From Ampullaceana balthica (lineage: Eukaryota; Mollusca; Gastropoda; Lymnaeidae), in NCBI GenBank assembly GCA_944989445.1, contig CALYLW010000284.1, forward strand, positions 5,001 through 69,000: DNA of 64,000 nt. The letters are read 5' to 3'. Below, in pieces: positions 1 to 11,864 of the stretch (positions are counted from its first letter, which is position 1; each line of letters begins with the position of its first letter). Both the position numbers and the translations under genes were made by a program. Below the pieces are notes generated by a model, which was not told the DNA's origin, did not search any database, and saw only the letters and a program-made list of their open reading frames with translations.

Positions 1-1331
1 CAAACATTAGGCTAATAACACGTGTTTTTGTATAACGAAAGTAGAAGCAAACCAAACAGATTATACGACCAGAAACCTACGTAACTGCTTACATGTTTCT
101 CAAACCAGTTTGCTGTAGATGACTTATAGAAGCCCGGCTTATTATTATTTGTATTGTTATGATTTAGGAAATTATATTTATAGCTTAGAGTCAGCTTTAT
201 AAAGGTTGGTCCACACCTCTCAAATTCAAATGCTCGCGAACATTTGAGAGGTGTGGACCAACCCTTATTAAGAAATATTCTTTTCTAAAATTGAGCCCGC
301 AAGTTATGGCATTGTGTTTATTTTCATGAGTCTCGTTTGAATTATGAATCGTAAATAAATATTTCATGTTGAAATGATTCCATTTTGTTAGTGAGCTTCA
401 TTTTGTGTTCCTGTGAATTGTTGCATTACGTTATAATAATCATAATAATTTGATAATTTCTATAGCGCAGTAACCCAGCAAGCTGCTGCATGGTCTCACA
501 GAGCTTCACATAAACTACTAGCACGTATAATTATCAATGCATTCGGCGTAAAACATTCATATCCTAACTATAACATTTAATTGTAACAATTTAGTGGCCT
601 TGCAATTATTGTGTCCTTGTAGCAGGACTGCACTGTAGACCTGGTGTCAGAGTAACGCCGTTATATTGTATAACGTCGCTGCAACATTGTGTAGGGCCTG
701 TGATGTCATTAGTTACGTGTTCATGACCAAAGCTTGCACTGCGATCTCACACAGAAGTCTCCCAAATCCGCACGACATCTCACGCGCGTGCGCCCCCATC
801 TCGAGAGCCCAAACAAACCCCCACGACACGCCCCTGGATTCAGATATGAATTATAACGTGGGCCATTGATGGCCCGTGTTTCCTCTCTCGGCGATTAAAA
901 CCATCAATGATCCCAGACTACCGTGGTTAGTGTTGTTGTCGCGTTGTGCTGACCCCCCTAATCCCGTTGCGTTGTAAGAGAGCGAAGGGGACCACGAAAG
1001 GATACAAGTTTGGGACGACCATAAAAACAAACCACACATTCACCATATGCTCTACAATAATTGATCCTACTGTCTGGAGTCTGCCTGGGACTAAACAACT
1101 TGCCGTTGCCAGCTTGTTCCAGACAAGGAGTCGCTCGGAATACCTTTATGACTGTGGCTTCGGAGTATGGACTTAAACCTAGTTTAGTTCAACTCCTAGG
1201 TAGCCCAACAGGAAGTTTCAACATCTAAAAAAATAGTTCATCTTGAATGGAACAGAAAAGTTCAACTGGAATCGATTTTAAAATGAAAACTAAAATCTGA
1301 ATTCTTAACATTTCCCATCTCACAACCCAAC
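1..1331. other. Non-coding flank, no gene
   Basis: Apart from the inverted repeat at 204-263 I see only AT-rich unique-looking sequence. Short open frames at 666-869 (+), 851-1039 (-) and 946-1176 (+) have no recognisable domain, overlap one another on both strands and lack convincing splice context, so I do not call them genes. Confidence 0.6.
204..263. repeat. Perfect inverted repeat, 22-bp arms
   Basis: Arms at 204-225 and 242-263 are exact reverse complements (left arm begins GGTTGGTCCACACCTCTC), separated by a 16-nt loop. Transcription would give a stable hairpin. It may be a small foldback or MITE remnant, but no target duplication is obvious. Confidence 0.9.
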
Positions 1332-1718
1332 CCTATATAAGACACAATCCTATATATGACACAACCCTATATATGACACAACCCTATATATGACACAACC
1401 CTATATATGACACAACCCTATATATGACACAACCCTATATATGACACAACCCTATATATGACACAACCCTATATATGACACAACCCTATATAAGACACAA
1501 CCCTATATATGACACAACCCTATATATGACACAACCCTATATATGACACAACCCTATATATGACACAACCCTATATATGACACAACCCTATATATGACAC
1601 AACCCTATATATGACACAACCCTATATATGACACAACCCTATATATGACACAACCCTATATATGACACAACCCTATATATGACACAACCCTATATATGAC
1701 ACAACCCTATATATGACA
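1332..1718. repeat. 17-bp minisatellite, about 23 copies
   Basis: Head-to-tail copies of CCTATATATGACACAAC, nearly identical apart from an occasional A in CCTATATAAG. Only the edge units differ. The high homogeneity suggests recent expansion. There is no coding potential. Confidence 0.97.
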
Positions 1719-2061
1719 ATGTAATAGTAGTCTCCCAAATTCAAACTCCTTTTTATGATACTGGTTATAAGCAATAGTTTTCTCGGCAACTCCACAATCC
1801 TTTTCCTACAATGCCAAGTTGCCTAGTGTATACACAAGTCTGGTCAACACTTTTATCCTGTCTTATAAACACTGATACCCCACACAAGTTTACGAGCAAC
1901 AGTAGCCAGGCCTAACTCGGTGCCTAAATTTAAACTAAACCCGGAAAGTAGCCCACCTTATCTTGTTTAAATATATACCCGTGACCCTTGCTTTTTTATG
2001 TAGAGAAACTATGTAGGTCGGAAAACGCTAACAATTTGTAGCGATTCCGTGTTGCCCCGCC

Positions 2062-2290
2062 CCATTCTGAAATGGTTTGTTTCGCTGGCGACTGTATTGA
2101 TTCTATCTTGACCCACTCCATTTCGAGATGGGCTGTCACATTGAGATATTATTAATGCACTCCATTCTGAAACGGTTCGTTTCACCGAGTGCACTTATTT
2201 TGATACATTATACTCTGAGATGGGTTATTTCACGGACTATATAATTGATTCTATTTCGGAATACTCGGATCTGAAATACGGGTTACTGCT
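2062..2290. repeat. Degenerate interspersed motif
   Basis: The motif CCATTCTGAAATGG or a close variant (CCATTTCGAGATGGG, CCATTCTGAAACGG, CTCTGAGATGGG, CGGATCTGAAATACGG) recurs about every 42-55 bp, each time followed by a GTTTGTTTC- or GTTATTTCAC-like segment. It looks like an old, decayed tandem array. The flanks from 1719 to 2558 hold nothing else I can support. Confidence 0.4.
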
Positions 2291-2558
2291 ATTAGAATAT
2301 CGATTCTTGGTTGTTTTTTTTAAAAGGAAGAAAAATTGTACGCAACTAGAATATATCCCATGAGAAACCATACCTAATTAACGACTTTTCAAATAAGTTA
2401 TTCCCATACATTACTGCAATCGATAAAAAATATATATTTGTGAGCAGGTTTTATACCACAAACATGGGAATAAGTTGATATACATTATTATATAGATGAG
2501 ATGACGTCAAAAGTATTAGGTTATGATTTATTATTTTAAAATTTAAGTCGGATACCTG

Positions 2559-2877
2559 TTGACAGAGGCGTCACTGGGGTGCTGACAGAGGCGTCACTGA
2601 GGTGCTGACAGAGGCGTCACTGGGGTGCTGACAGGGGCGTCACTGGGGTCCTGACAGAGGCGTCACTGGGGTGCTGACAGGGGCGTCACTGGGGTGCTGA
2701 CAGAGGAGTCGCCGGGGTGCTGACCTAGGCGTCACTGAGGTGCTGACAGAGGCGTCACTGGGGTGTTGACAGAGGCGTCACTGGGGTGTTGACAGAAGCG
2801 TCACTGAGGTGCTGACAGAGGCGTCACTGGGGTGTTGACAGAGGCGTCACTGGAGTGCTGACAGAAGCGTCACTGGT
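2559..2877. repeat. 23-bp minisatellite, about 14 copies
   Basis: The unit begins GACAGAGGCGTCACTGGGGT and differs between copies at a few positions (CTGAGG, AGAAGC, AGGAGTCGCCGG). Its reverse complement contains GTGACGCCTCTG, the same string that ends the conserved sequence at 3251-3368, so the array appears to derive from that element's terminus. Confidence 0.95.
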
Positions 2878-2879
2878 AC

Positions 2880-3245
2880 TGATTTTAAAAAATTGTTCGA
2901 TTAATCTGTAAAAATTAATCGATTAATTAGCGATAAATTATATTTTATATAACGCGTATATAGATCCCATTAAGTCGCGATTCATTTTTTCGCGAAATTC
3001 GGTTCGGTCGCGGTAATTTCATGGCTCCCAAATTTTGTGATGTAACAGCAAATTCGTTCTGCTATGCAAGAAATAAGGAATAAAAACCTTTTTGTTCACG
3101 TATACACGTCTAAATAAATAATAACGATAAGAGGGAAAAGTGTGCAAGTAACCAAAAATATATAATAATTAATAAATCGATAAAAAAAATATTTCTTAAA
3201 TTTTAATTGAGTTTTAACGATTAATCGTTAATTTCCGCAACTCTA
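2880..3245. mobile_element. Partial hAT-like MITE (same family as 27248-27587)
   Basis: AT-rich segment whose right end (ATTTCCGCAACTCTA) is the reverse complement of the left terminus of the intact MITE at 27248, with the same ATTAATCGTTAA core repeated inside. The left end is diverged and no target duplication is visible. It separates the 23-bp array from the conserved right end at 3251, so it probably interrupts one older element. Confidence 0.6.
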
Positions 3246-3250
3246 AAACG

Positions 3251-3368
3251 TATGTATGATGCCGTTATTTGTCACGGGCAGACTCGGAAGATGTCTATGG
3301 GGTAAGTCTTGACGGGGTGACTCTATGAGCTAACGCACTGGGTGACACCAACCCTAGTGACGCCTCTG
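3251..3368 (+). mobile_element. Conserved right end of a dispersed element (copy 1)
   Basis: This 118-bp segment is clearly homologous to 47709-47828: both run from TATGTATG through GTCTATGGGGTAAGTC to CGCACTGGGTGACACCAACC and end in GACGCCTCTG. The end is the inverse of the unit of the upstream 23-bp array, giving a terminal-inverted-repeat-like arrangement. I cannot name the family. Confidence 0.75.
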
Positions 3369-3612
3369 CATGGTGAGGACCTACTTATTGTACATCTCAA
3401 TATTATGTAACTACAAAGGGCACATAGGTTGTTATATTTTTAATCTCCCTTATGGGTGATATTTGAGTAAACAATCTTAACCTAGATTGTGGGTTATCAT
3501 CGGAGCACTGTTTACAAACTAACTTTATTATTAAACACGTTTCAATTATTAAAATAGATAAGTAAAAATCTATGCAGCCACGTCATACGAAGACTTTCAC
3601 TATTGTACTTGT

Positions 3613-5287
3613 ATCAGTACAGCGGATATAGTATACCATCAGTACAGCGGATATAGTATAACATCAGTACAGCGGATATAGTATACCATCAGTACAGTGG
3701 ATATAGTATAACATCAGTACAGCGGATATAGTATACCATCAGTACAGTGGATATAGTATACCATCAGTACAGCGGATATAGTATAACATCAGTACAGCGG
3801 ATATAGTATACCATCAGTACAGCGGATATAGTATAACATCAGTACAGCGGATATAGTATAACATCAGTACAGCGGATATAGTATAACATCAGTACAGCGG
3901 ATATAGTATAACATCAGTACAGCGGATATAGTATACCATCAGTACAGCGGATATAGTATAACATCAGTACAGCGGATATAGTATAACATCAGTACAGCGG
4001 ATATAGTATAACATCAGTACAGCGGATATAGTATAACATCAGTACAGCGGATATAGTATACCATCAGTACAGCGGATATAGTATAACATCAGTACAGCGG
4101 ATATAGTATAACATCAGTACAGCGGATATAGTATACCATCAGTACAGCGGATATAGTATAACATCAGTACAGCGGATATAGTATAACATCAGTACAGCGG
4201 ATATAGTATAACATCAGTACAGCGGATATAGTATAACATCAGTACAGCGGATATAGTATAACATCAGTACAGCGGATATAGTATAACATCAGTACAGCGG
4301 ATATAGTATAACATCAGTACAGCGGATATAGTATACCATCAGTACAGCGGATATAGTATACCATCAGTACAGCGGATATAGTATACCATCAGTACAGCGG
4401 ATATAGTATACCATCAGTACAGCGGATATAGTATAACATCAGTACAGCGGATATAGTATACCATCAGTACAGCGGATATAGTATACCATCAGTACAGCGG
4501 ATATAGTATACCATCAGTACAGCGGATATAGTATACCATCAGTACAGCGGATATAGTATACCATCAGTACAGCGGATATAGTATAACATCAGTACAGCGG
4601 ATATAGTATACCATCAGTACAGCGGATATAGTATAACATCAGTACAGCGGATATAGTATACCATCAGTACAGCGGATATAGTATAACATCAGTACAGCGG
4701 ATATAGTATAACATCAGTACAGCGGATATAGTATAACATCAGTACAGCGGATATAGTATACCATCAGTACAGCGGATATAGTATACCATCAGTACAGCGG
4801 ATATAGTATAACATCAGTACAGCGGATATAGTATAACATCAGTACAGCGGATATAGTATACCATCAGTACAGCGGATATAGTATACCATCAGTACAGCGG
4901 ATATAGTATACCATCAGTACAGCGGATATAGTATACCATCAGTACAGCGGATATAGTATAACATCAGTACAGCGGATATAGTATAACATCAGTACAGCGG
5001 ATATAGTATAACATCAGTACAGCGGATATAGTATACCATCAGTACAGCGGATATAGTATACCATCAGTACAGCGGATATAGTATAACATCAGTACAGCGG
5101 ATATAGTATACCATCAGTACAGCGGATATAGTATACCATCAGTACAGCGGATATAGTATACCATCAGTACAGCGGATATAGTATAACATCAGTACAGCGG
5201 ATATAGTATAACATCAGTACAGCGGATATAGTATACCATCAGTACAGCGGATATAGTATACCATCAGTATAGTGGTTATAGTAGAGT
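3613..5287. repeat. 25-bp minisatellite, about 67 copies
   Basis: The unit begins ATCAGTACAGCGGATATAGT (25 bp in all) and ends in ATACC or ATAAC; the two variants are interspersed along the array. Variants with CAGTGG lie near the left edge and the last unit is degenerate, while the centre is nearly uniform, as expected when arrays grow from the middle. No coding frame runs through it. Confidence 0.98.
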
Positions 5288-5334
5288 CAGTGATTGGAGG
5301 ACGGCCTACCCTTGACATACGTTATGTTTTAGAG

Positions 5335-5648
5335 CAGGGGTCGGGAAACTTTTTGTCTGAGAGAGCCATAAACACCACATATTTTGAAAAGTATTTCTGT
5401 AAGAGCCATATATTATGTTTAAAACTAAAAGTTCAAGTAAATGTTATCATTTTGTGTAATTTCAACACTAAAAGTACAATTGTTATCTCTTTATTCTTTT
5501 AAATAACATTGTTAAGCTGTTTTTGTTAATATGAAAATCAAATAAGTCTGAATAAATTTTTTTTTATAAACGATATTTGTCTGAGAGCAATATACAGCCA
5601 TCAAAAGAGCCACATCTGGCTCGCGAGCCATGGTTTCCCGACCCCCTG
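5335..5648. mobile_element. hAT-type MITE, 314 bp, perfect 8-bp TSD
   Basis: Imperfect terminal inverted repeats CAGGGGTCGGGAAACTTTTT and (right end, inverted) CAGGGGGTCGGGAAACCATG. The flanking 8-bp target duplication TTTTAGAG is exact at 5327-5334 and 5649-5656. The interior has AGAGCCAT repeats and no transposase. The CAGGGGTCGG...CCGACCCC ends are characteristic of a widespread non-autonomous hAT group in animals. Confidence 0.93.
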
Positions 5649-5656
5649 TTTTAGAG

Positions 5657-6994
5657 TGTCCTGGAGACCCTGTTAAGTACTGGCGGAGCCTATAGGGCCT
5701 AGAGCTTCGTCACATATTGGGAAATTTTGAAGTAGATATTCAACTTGTGTTCCGTCCCCTCCACCCCGCATCCAACTCTCAGGTACAGCATCCTGCAGGT
5801 TTGTGTTTTATAATGAAGATCACCTGGAGACTGGACCGAGCGGGCAAGAAAGAAATGAGATGTAAACAACAGTGACGTGTTTCAGCACTACATTGAACTT
5901 TAATTGCTTTTCAAGATTATTTTAATTTAGATCAATACTTTTACAATCAACAAAATTTTAATTGACAGCTAAAAAAAATTCTGACTGTCGCTTAATAGAT
6001 GGTAAAATGTCTTTTTAATTCATTTTCTTTAAACAAACTGTGATGGTAATACTCCCCAACGACCCCCCCCACACACACACACACATACACACAGTATCTA
6101 TTCTCAATGGGGCTTCAAGCCCCTCGCTTCGCACGGCCCCGTTAAAAAATTCCTGGCATTGCGGCGCATGATTTATTCAATAACTCTGTTCTTACTCGTC
6201 TCCTCTTTACTATTAGGTATCGTTATGAAAGTTTCCTATTAAAGCCCTGATTATCTGCTGCGTTGTCAGTTTTGTTTGCCCAGAGATTGGCAGCTGATGG
6301 AAATATTTGAAAGGAAGGGGAAAAAATCCTGGATCCATAAGTTGTATATTTGAATAGGAAATCCATTTAAGGACCGTTAAAAAATAAAATAAAAAAAGAA
6401 GAGGGGAGAAATCACGGTATGGGAGAATTACTCGCGTGTGTGTACTGGTACGGCATTCACCTAACATAGAGAGAGTGGGAGGGGAGAGACCGTACTGAGC
6501 AAAGGGGAACAAAACTGAAGCTAAACAGAGATTAGAATGTCAAGGGTGCGAGCAAATATTAAAAAAAATATTGGGGAAAAAAATATATATAAAAAATACA
6601 CAGCACATGAGGCCTAGCGGGTGAGGTTTGAAAAAAAATCTTTAAAAATAGGATAAAGCCATTGTTGTCCACCAGGGGTGACTACAGACGTGAGGGTGCT
6701 TTCAGGTGGGCGCCCTTTGTGATGGGCTTTACGGGCGAAAGTGTTGAGGAAAAATTTATAAGGAGAATTCTTGACATGGACTGACGGCTTGTTTCACAAT
6801 TGTACGAATACATTAATTATTGAAAGTTTCTGGAGGTATAGGGGTGCACAGACCCGCAGTAGTTGCTGATGTTATTTGTGTCGGGTTGACAATGGACCAG
6901 CAACAGAAACAGTTTTTATTAAAGCTATCGTTACCTGCTACAGTTTCATATAGGGGGCAAAAAATCAAAACAAACACAGCACAATTTTCTAAAT
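5657..6994. other. No gene; CA microsatellite and a short palindrome
   Basis: Contains a C-rich plus (CA)n tract at about 6062-6093 and a GGGGCTT/AAGCCCC hairpin near 6110-6124. The minus-strand open frame at 6213-6512 resembles nothing I know and spans low-complexity sequence. Confidence 0.5.
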
Positions 6995-7052
6995 CATGAT
7001 TTTTTGGTGTTTTTTAAAAATAATTTTTCTTCCATTGTTTTTCGTTTCGTTC

Positions 7053-7298
<246 letters not shown>

Positions 7299-7416
7299 AT
7301 ATACTTATATATATACCCATGTATATATTTTCTATCACTTCCATGTATGTATTATGTTTGATTGTTCTTTAGACATTAAAGGACGACGAAAGATATGGTA
7401 GATAAATTAACCCTCT

Positions 7417-7512
7417 CCTACCCCCACTCCCTCACCCTCCTACCCCCACTCCCTCACCCTCCTACCCCCACTCCCTCACCCTCCTACCCCCACTCCCTCA
7501 CCCTCCTACCCT
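7417..7512. repeat. 22-bp C-rich minisatellite, about 4 copies
   Basis: The unit begins CCTACCCCCACTCCCTCA (22 bp). Copies are almost identical, and the strand is strongly C-biased. Confidence 0.95.
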
Positions 7513-7569
7513 CCCCGCCACAAATATAAATCAAATAAATCACTCCCCAGAAATGTTTCTATTTTTTTA

Positions 7570-7904
7570 CATGACCTCCCACTTCATTCCCGCCCGTACT
7601 GATGGATTTATCATGGACGGGTCTATGAGCAGTGCTCGCAACATGACCTCCCACTTCATTCCCGCCCGTACTGATGGATTGATCATGGACGGGTCTATGA
7701 GCAGTGCTCGCAACATGACCTCCCACTTCATTCCCGCCCGTACTGATGGATTGATCATGGACGGGTCTATGAGCAGTGCTCGCAACATGACCTCCCACTT
7801 CATTCCCGCCCGTACTGATGGATTGATCATGGACGGGTCTATGAGCAGTGCTCGCAACATGACGTCCCACTTCATTCCCGCCCGTACTGATAGTGCTCGC
7901 AAGT
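7570..7904. repeat. 72-bp minisatellite, about 4.6 copies
   Basis: The unit begins CATGACCTCCCACTTCATTC and includes CGGGTCTATGAGCAGTGCTC. The final copy has an internal deletion that joins GTACTGAT to AGTGCTCGC. Because 72 is a multiple of three, frames stay open on both strands (for example 7553-7945 + and 7567-7938 -), but the predicted repeats resemble no family and several frames are equally open, so coding is doubtful. Confidence 0.95.
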
Positions 7905-8263
7905 ATGAAACGTTGTCAACAGAGCTCCACACTAACATAAAATAAAATTGGATCTATGCACAATTACGTACCGCGTATAAACGTTACGTGCCGCGGATGT
8001 AGTCGCTGCGGCAGTTTTACAAGACAGGTGATGACGAAACCACATTCTTGCCACTTGACTTTCTTTGAAATCATGTTCATTTTAATTCCCCGCGGCCCAT
8101 GAGGCGACTGCCTGATCGTTGTTTGGAAGAAGTAAGGTTTAGGATTGATATTTGTACCATTTTCACTATTAACAGAACAAATAGAAAACTTTATTAGCTA
8201 TAACTATATAAGTGTTACAATATTTCTTTCTCCAAAGTGGATCATTCTTGTTGTAGATAGAAC

Positions 8264-8332
8264 GATGTCCATCACAGTAACTCAATGATGTCCATCACAG
8301 TAACTCAATGATGTCCATCACAGTAACTCAAT
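8264..8332. repeat. 23-bp tandem triplet
   Basis: Three exact head-to-tail copies of a unit beginning GATGTCCATCACAGTAACTC. Confidence 0.95.
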
Positions 8333-8516
8333 GGTTTTTTTTAAAATTTAAATTATCGATGCGATTTTTGAAATAACACAATTGGGTGGATTAATTATAA
8401 ATTCTTTTAGTTTGATGAAATTGAATTATACGAGTATATACGGTAATAAATATACGGTGATAGGGGTGAGACGTTAAAAGTTTGTATATAGTTCAGGTGC
8501 CTATGAAACTTTAACC

Positions 8517-8737
8517 GATGAGAAGTTCAGGCGGTTTCGCCTTCCTAGTTCGATACGTCATTTAGTTCATTATGAGAAGTTCAGGCGGTTTCGCCTTCCT
8601 AGTTCGATACGTCATTTAGTTCATTATGAGAAGTTCAGGCGGTTTCGCTGTCCTAGTTCGATATGTCATTTAGTTCATAATGAAAAGTTCAGGCGGTTTC
8701 GCCGTCCTAGTTTGATATGTCACTTAATTCATTATGA
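8517..8737. repeat. 54-bp minisatellite, 4 copies
   Basis: The unit begins AGAAGTTCAGGCGGTTTCGC; copies start at 8521, 8575, 8629 and 8683. The last two diverge (CTGTCC, CCGTCC, TTTGATATG), giving a gradient from left to right. Confidence 0.95.
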
Positions 8738-9842
8738 ACCATAAAAGTGGAGGCAATGTCAACTTTAAGTATAACTTGACCAGATGATTCTAAAACAGAC
8801 CATCTCATCTCATCTCCGTTCTTTAATGCTAGTACTACATGTAAACAACAACAGAAATTCTTGAAGTTTCTCCTACCGCCTTGGACCGACTGCATCTGAC
8901 GGCGTTAATTAAATTAATGGACAAAACAATACACTGCCATGTCGTTTGTTCCTTCTCCCCCCCCCCACCCCCACGCGTCTCGGTCCTACTGCAACTAAAT
9001 ATTTTTTTAAATATATAACAAGTCGCTTGTTCTTTCTCTTCTCGTCCAGCTGCTGCGTGCATTAATTTATTATGTGAGGATCTCGAATTAAAATAATAAT
9101 AACGAATTAATTTGTTATCACAATGGGATCGTCCAGAATTAACTTCGGTGCAGGCGATGGTGGGAAAAGGAGAGGGATGGGGGGGGGGCTGAGCTAAGAT
9201 TATATTTTAACCTTGAAACCCCCCCCCCTAACCCTATAGCCAACCATTTAAAAAACTTCTGATTTTGATTTAACTTGCGATGTTGTCTTAATAACACACG
9301 CAATAAATGTCTTATGTTAACATAGCAAAGAATGATATCCGCTACTACACTAACACGGCTCTATAATTATATTATAGCAAGAACAAAGATTTGTTATTCA
9401 GTATTCGGAACGTTATTTCCACCCAAACTAAAACATTGAAGATTTTGTCGAGGAGGGGGAAAACAAGAAACGTTTACAGCCCTGCTTAAACACATTATTA
9501 CTTATATTCACAATACCAGATCGTGAGCTGAGAGTTCATCCGTCATTTGAACAGAACATAATATTCGTCTGGACTGCATTCGTTTACAGACATGATGTAA
9601 CTGAACGCCATCACAGTTCCTCCATCGTGCACATTTTTGGATCCAATGACCTGGTGTGGTTTTCCATTCCCCCCCTCCCCCGCATACTATTTTATTGCCC
9701 CCGCATCCCGTGATCCCCAGCTGTCACTATAAGTCTGACCTGCTCACACAGCAGCCCCCCCCCTCACCACCCTTTGCAGTCAAACATGTATTATTAAGCA
9801 GATCCCTCGTCTCCCCCCCCCCGCATAGCTTGTCCATCAATC
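8738..9842. other. No gene; homopolymer-rich stretch
   Basis: Holds C- and G-runs near 8958-8972, 9180-9190 and 9219-9228. Small open frames on both strands (8707-8895 -, 8835-9062 -, 9656-9853 +) are not recognisable. Confidence 0.5.
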
Positions 9843-9845
9843 AGC

Positions 9846-10050
9846 CTCTCTGACAACACCCTCTCAGACAACACCCTCTCTGACAACACCCTCTCGGACA
9901 ACACCCTCTCAGACAACAACCTCTCTGACAACAACCTCTCTGACAACACCCTCTCTGACAACACCCTCTCAGACAACACCCTCTCTGACAACCCCCTCTC
10001 TGACAACACCCTCTCTGACAACACCCTCTCTGACAACACCCTGTCTGACC
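9846..10050. repeat. 15-bp minisatellite, about 13 copies
   Basis: The unit is TCTGACAACACCCTC, with TCAGACAAC, TCGGACAAC and AACCTC variants. The 15-bp period keeps frames open on the minus strand (LSERV-like repeats), which I treat as an artefact. Confidence 0.96.
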
Positions 10051-10365
10051 CTCACACATGGAACAACGTCCTGATTGTGGTCGGGGTAAGAGTGGGATTT
10101 GGGGGGGTGGAAGTCTGGTCGGGGTGTGGGTGGGTACGTGTGTGTGTGAGAGAGGGGGGGGGTCCAATAAAAACGACATTTTCGGTCGCCGAGTTCTGTT
10201 CCGTGTCTCAATTATTATTTCCGTCAAGCCGCCTCCTCACAATGTCCTCACTGTGTCCCAACAACAATGTCCTCAGAGATCGCTCTATTGCTAAGAAGGT
10301 GACAAAAGTTCGCCGTCTTTGTCCGCGGGGTTCCTATATTTTATTTGTATTTATTGGGGCCATTT

Positions 10366-10421
10366 TTTACCTGGCTGCCCTTATTTTGTACCTGGCTGCC
10401 CTTATTTTGTACCTGGCTGCC
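10366..10421. repeat. 21-bp repeat, about 2.7 copies
   Basis: Copies of TACCTGGCTGCCCTTATTTTG-type sequence (21 bp), the last one truncated. Confidence 0.85.
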
Positions 10422-10527
10422 AACAACCCTTCAATAGCCTGCAAGTCTCGGGTGCAGGGTACAGACAGGTAGCGACAGCTTCGAGCGAAAGTTTCGATAG
10501 GTCGCGTTAAACCCTGGGCTCAAGGGT

Positions 10528-10583
10528 GCAAGAGTAAGGGCGGGGAGATGGGGGTGCAAGAGTAAGGGCGGGGAGATGGGGGT
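10528..10583. repeat. 28-bp direct duplication
   Basis: Two exact copies of a segment beginning GCAAGAGTAAGGGCGGGGAG. Confidence 0.92.
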
Positions 10584-10724
10584 TCGGGGCTTGTCAACGA
10601 ATTGTAATTTTTTTTAAAACACGAAGTCTGAAAAGACCAAATTTTCTCCTTTAAAAAAAAATGTTTAAATTATGTTTTTATATTCTTTGGGTGTTGATAC
10701 ACAAGCCAATCACCACCTTATGGG

Positions 10725-11856
10725 TAGGGGTCTACCGATATATCGGCTAGCCGATATATCGGTACCGATATCTGGATATCGGCAATATCGGTATCGGTAA
10801 CATCTAAAGGCCCCGATATTGACGTCACCGATATTTCATAATAAGTGACATTTTGACCCAAAAAAAAACGGAAACAAAAAAAACTATTATTTAGATTTAC
10901 AATATCTCGACAAATTAATATATCGACCCCGATTCCGGTATTGAAATAGTCAAAAGAGTCCTAGTATTAATATGTGCAGCCACGATACAGTGTGCCATGT
11001 GCTTTGATATTGTTTAGGTATCGGCCGATTTTCGTATACTCAGAAATACTGTGTAAATAGTGCCGATGCCAAGTATACCGTAATTGCTCTAATAAATGTA
11101 TAACATGTAAACATTATGTTCACGTAATTGCTCTAATAGCAAAGATGCACGCAGAATCGCAGATGTCTAAAACATTTCGTTTCGTATGGAATAACAAAAT
11201 GTACCGTGTGAAGACTTGTTGTCATGGGCAACCATTCATCCTTCAACCTCATTTTGACTCAATTACTACTGCTTTGTTCTCATTGTTTCATTCATAAAAG
11301 GTGGCCGTGTGCAAAAGCCATTAAACTATTGGTTAGAATTAATAATTATGAGTCAAGGTTGAAGTTTCAAAACGAGTACCTAATATGATTGTACATTTTT
11401 ATAAAGGACGGTTCGTTTTGTTATGAGTCCCATGTAGGTCATGATCTGGAACTTGTAAACACATCGGAAACTTCGTTTCAGGAGAAAAAAAAACGGTAAT
11501 TTCGTCAAAACTGGATATGGGTAGACCCCTTAATTATAAGATATAAATAATTACGAGTGATAAATTTAAGAATGACGTCATCAAATATGACCGCTGTTAT
11601 TTTTGACCTAACAAATACTCATATCGGCACTCATATCGGAAAAAAATATCGGTAATATCGGCAAAAATGCTTATCGGTAGACCCCTAATATAAAAGATAA
11701 ATAATTACGAGTGATAAATTTAAGAATGACGTCATCAAATATGACCGCTGATTTTTGTCCTAACAAATACTCATATCGGCACTCATATCGGCAAAAAAAA
11801 TATCGGTAATATCGGTATCGGCAATATCGGCAAAAAGGCATATCGGTAGACCCCTA
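10725..11856. mobile_element. Non-autonomous hAT-like element, 1132 bp, perfect TSD
   Basis: Terminal inverted repeats TAGGGGTCTACCGATAT and (right) ATATCGGTAGACCCCTA are exact. They are flanked by an exact 8-bp duplication CTTATGGG at 10717-10724 and 11857-11864. Subterminal TATCGG motifs are dense at both ends. No transposase frame is visible. The right terminus is duplicated internally: about 11523-11686 repeats as 11689-11856, each ending in TATCGGTAGACCCCTA, and a third TAGACCCCTT lies near 11521. Confidence 0.92.
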
Positions 11857-11864
11857 CTTATGGG

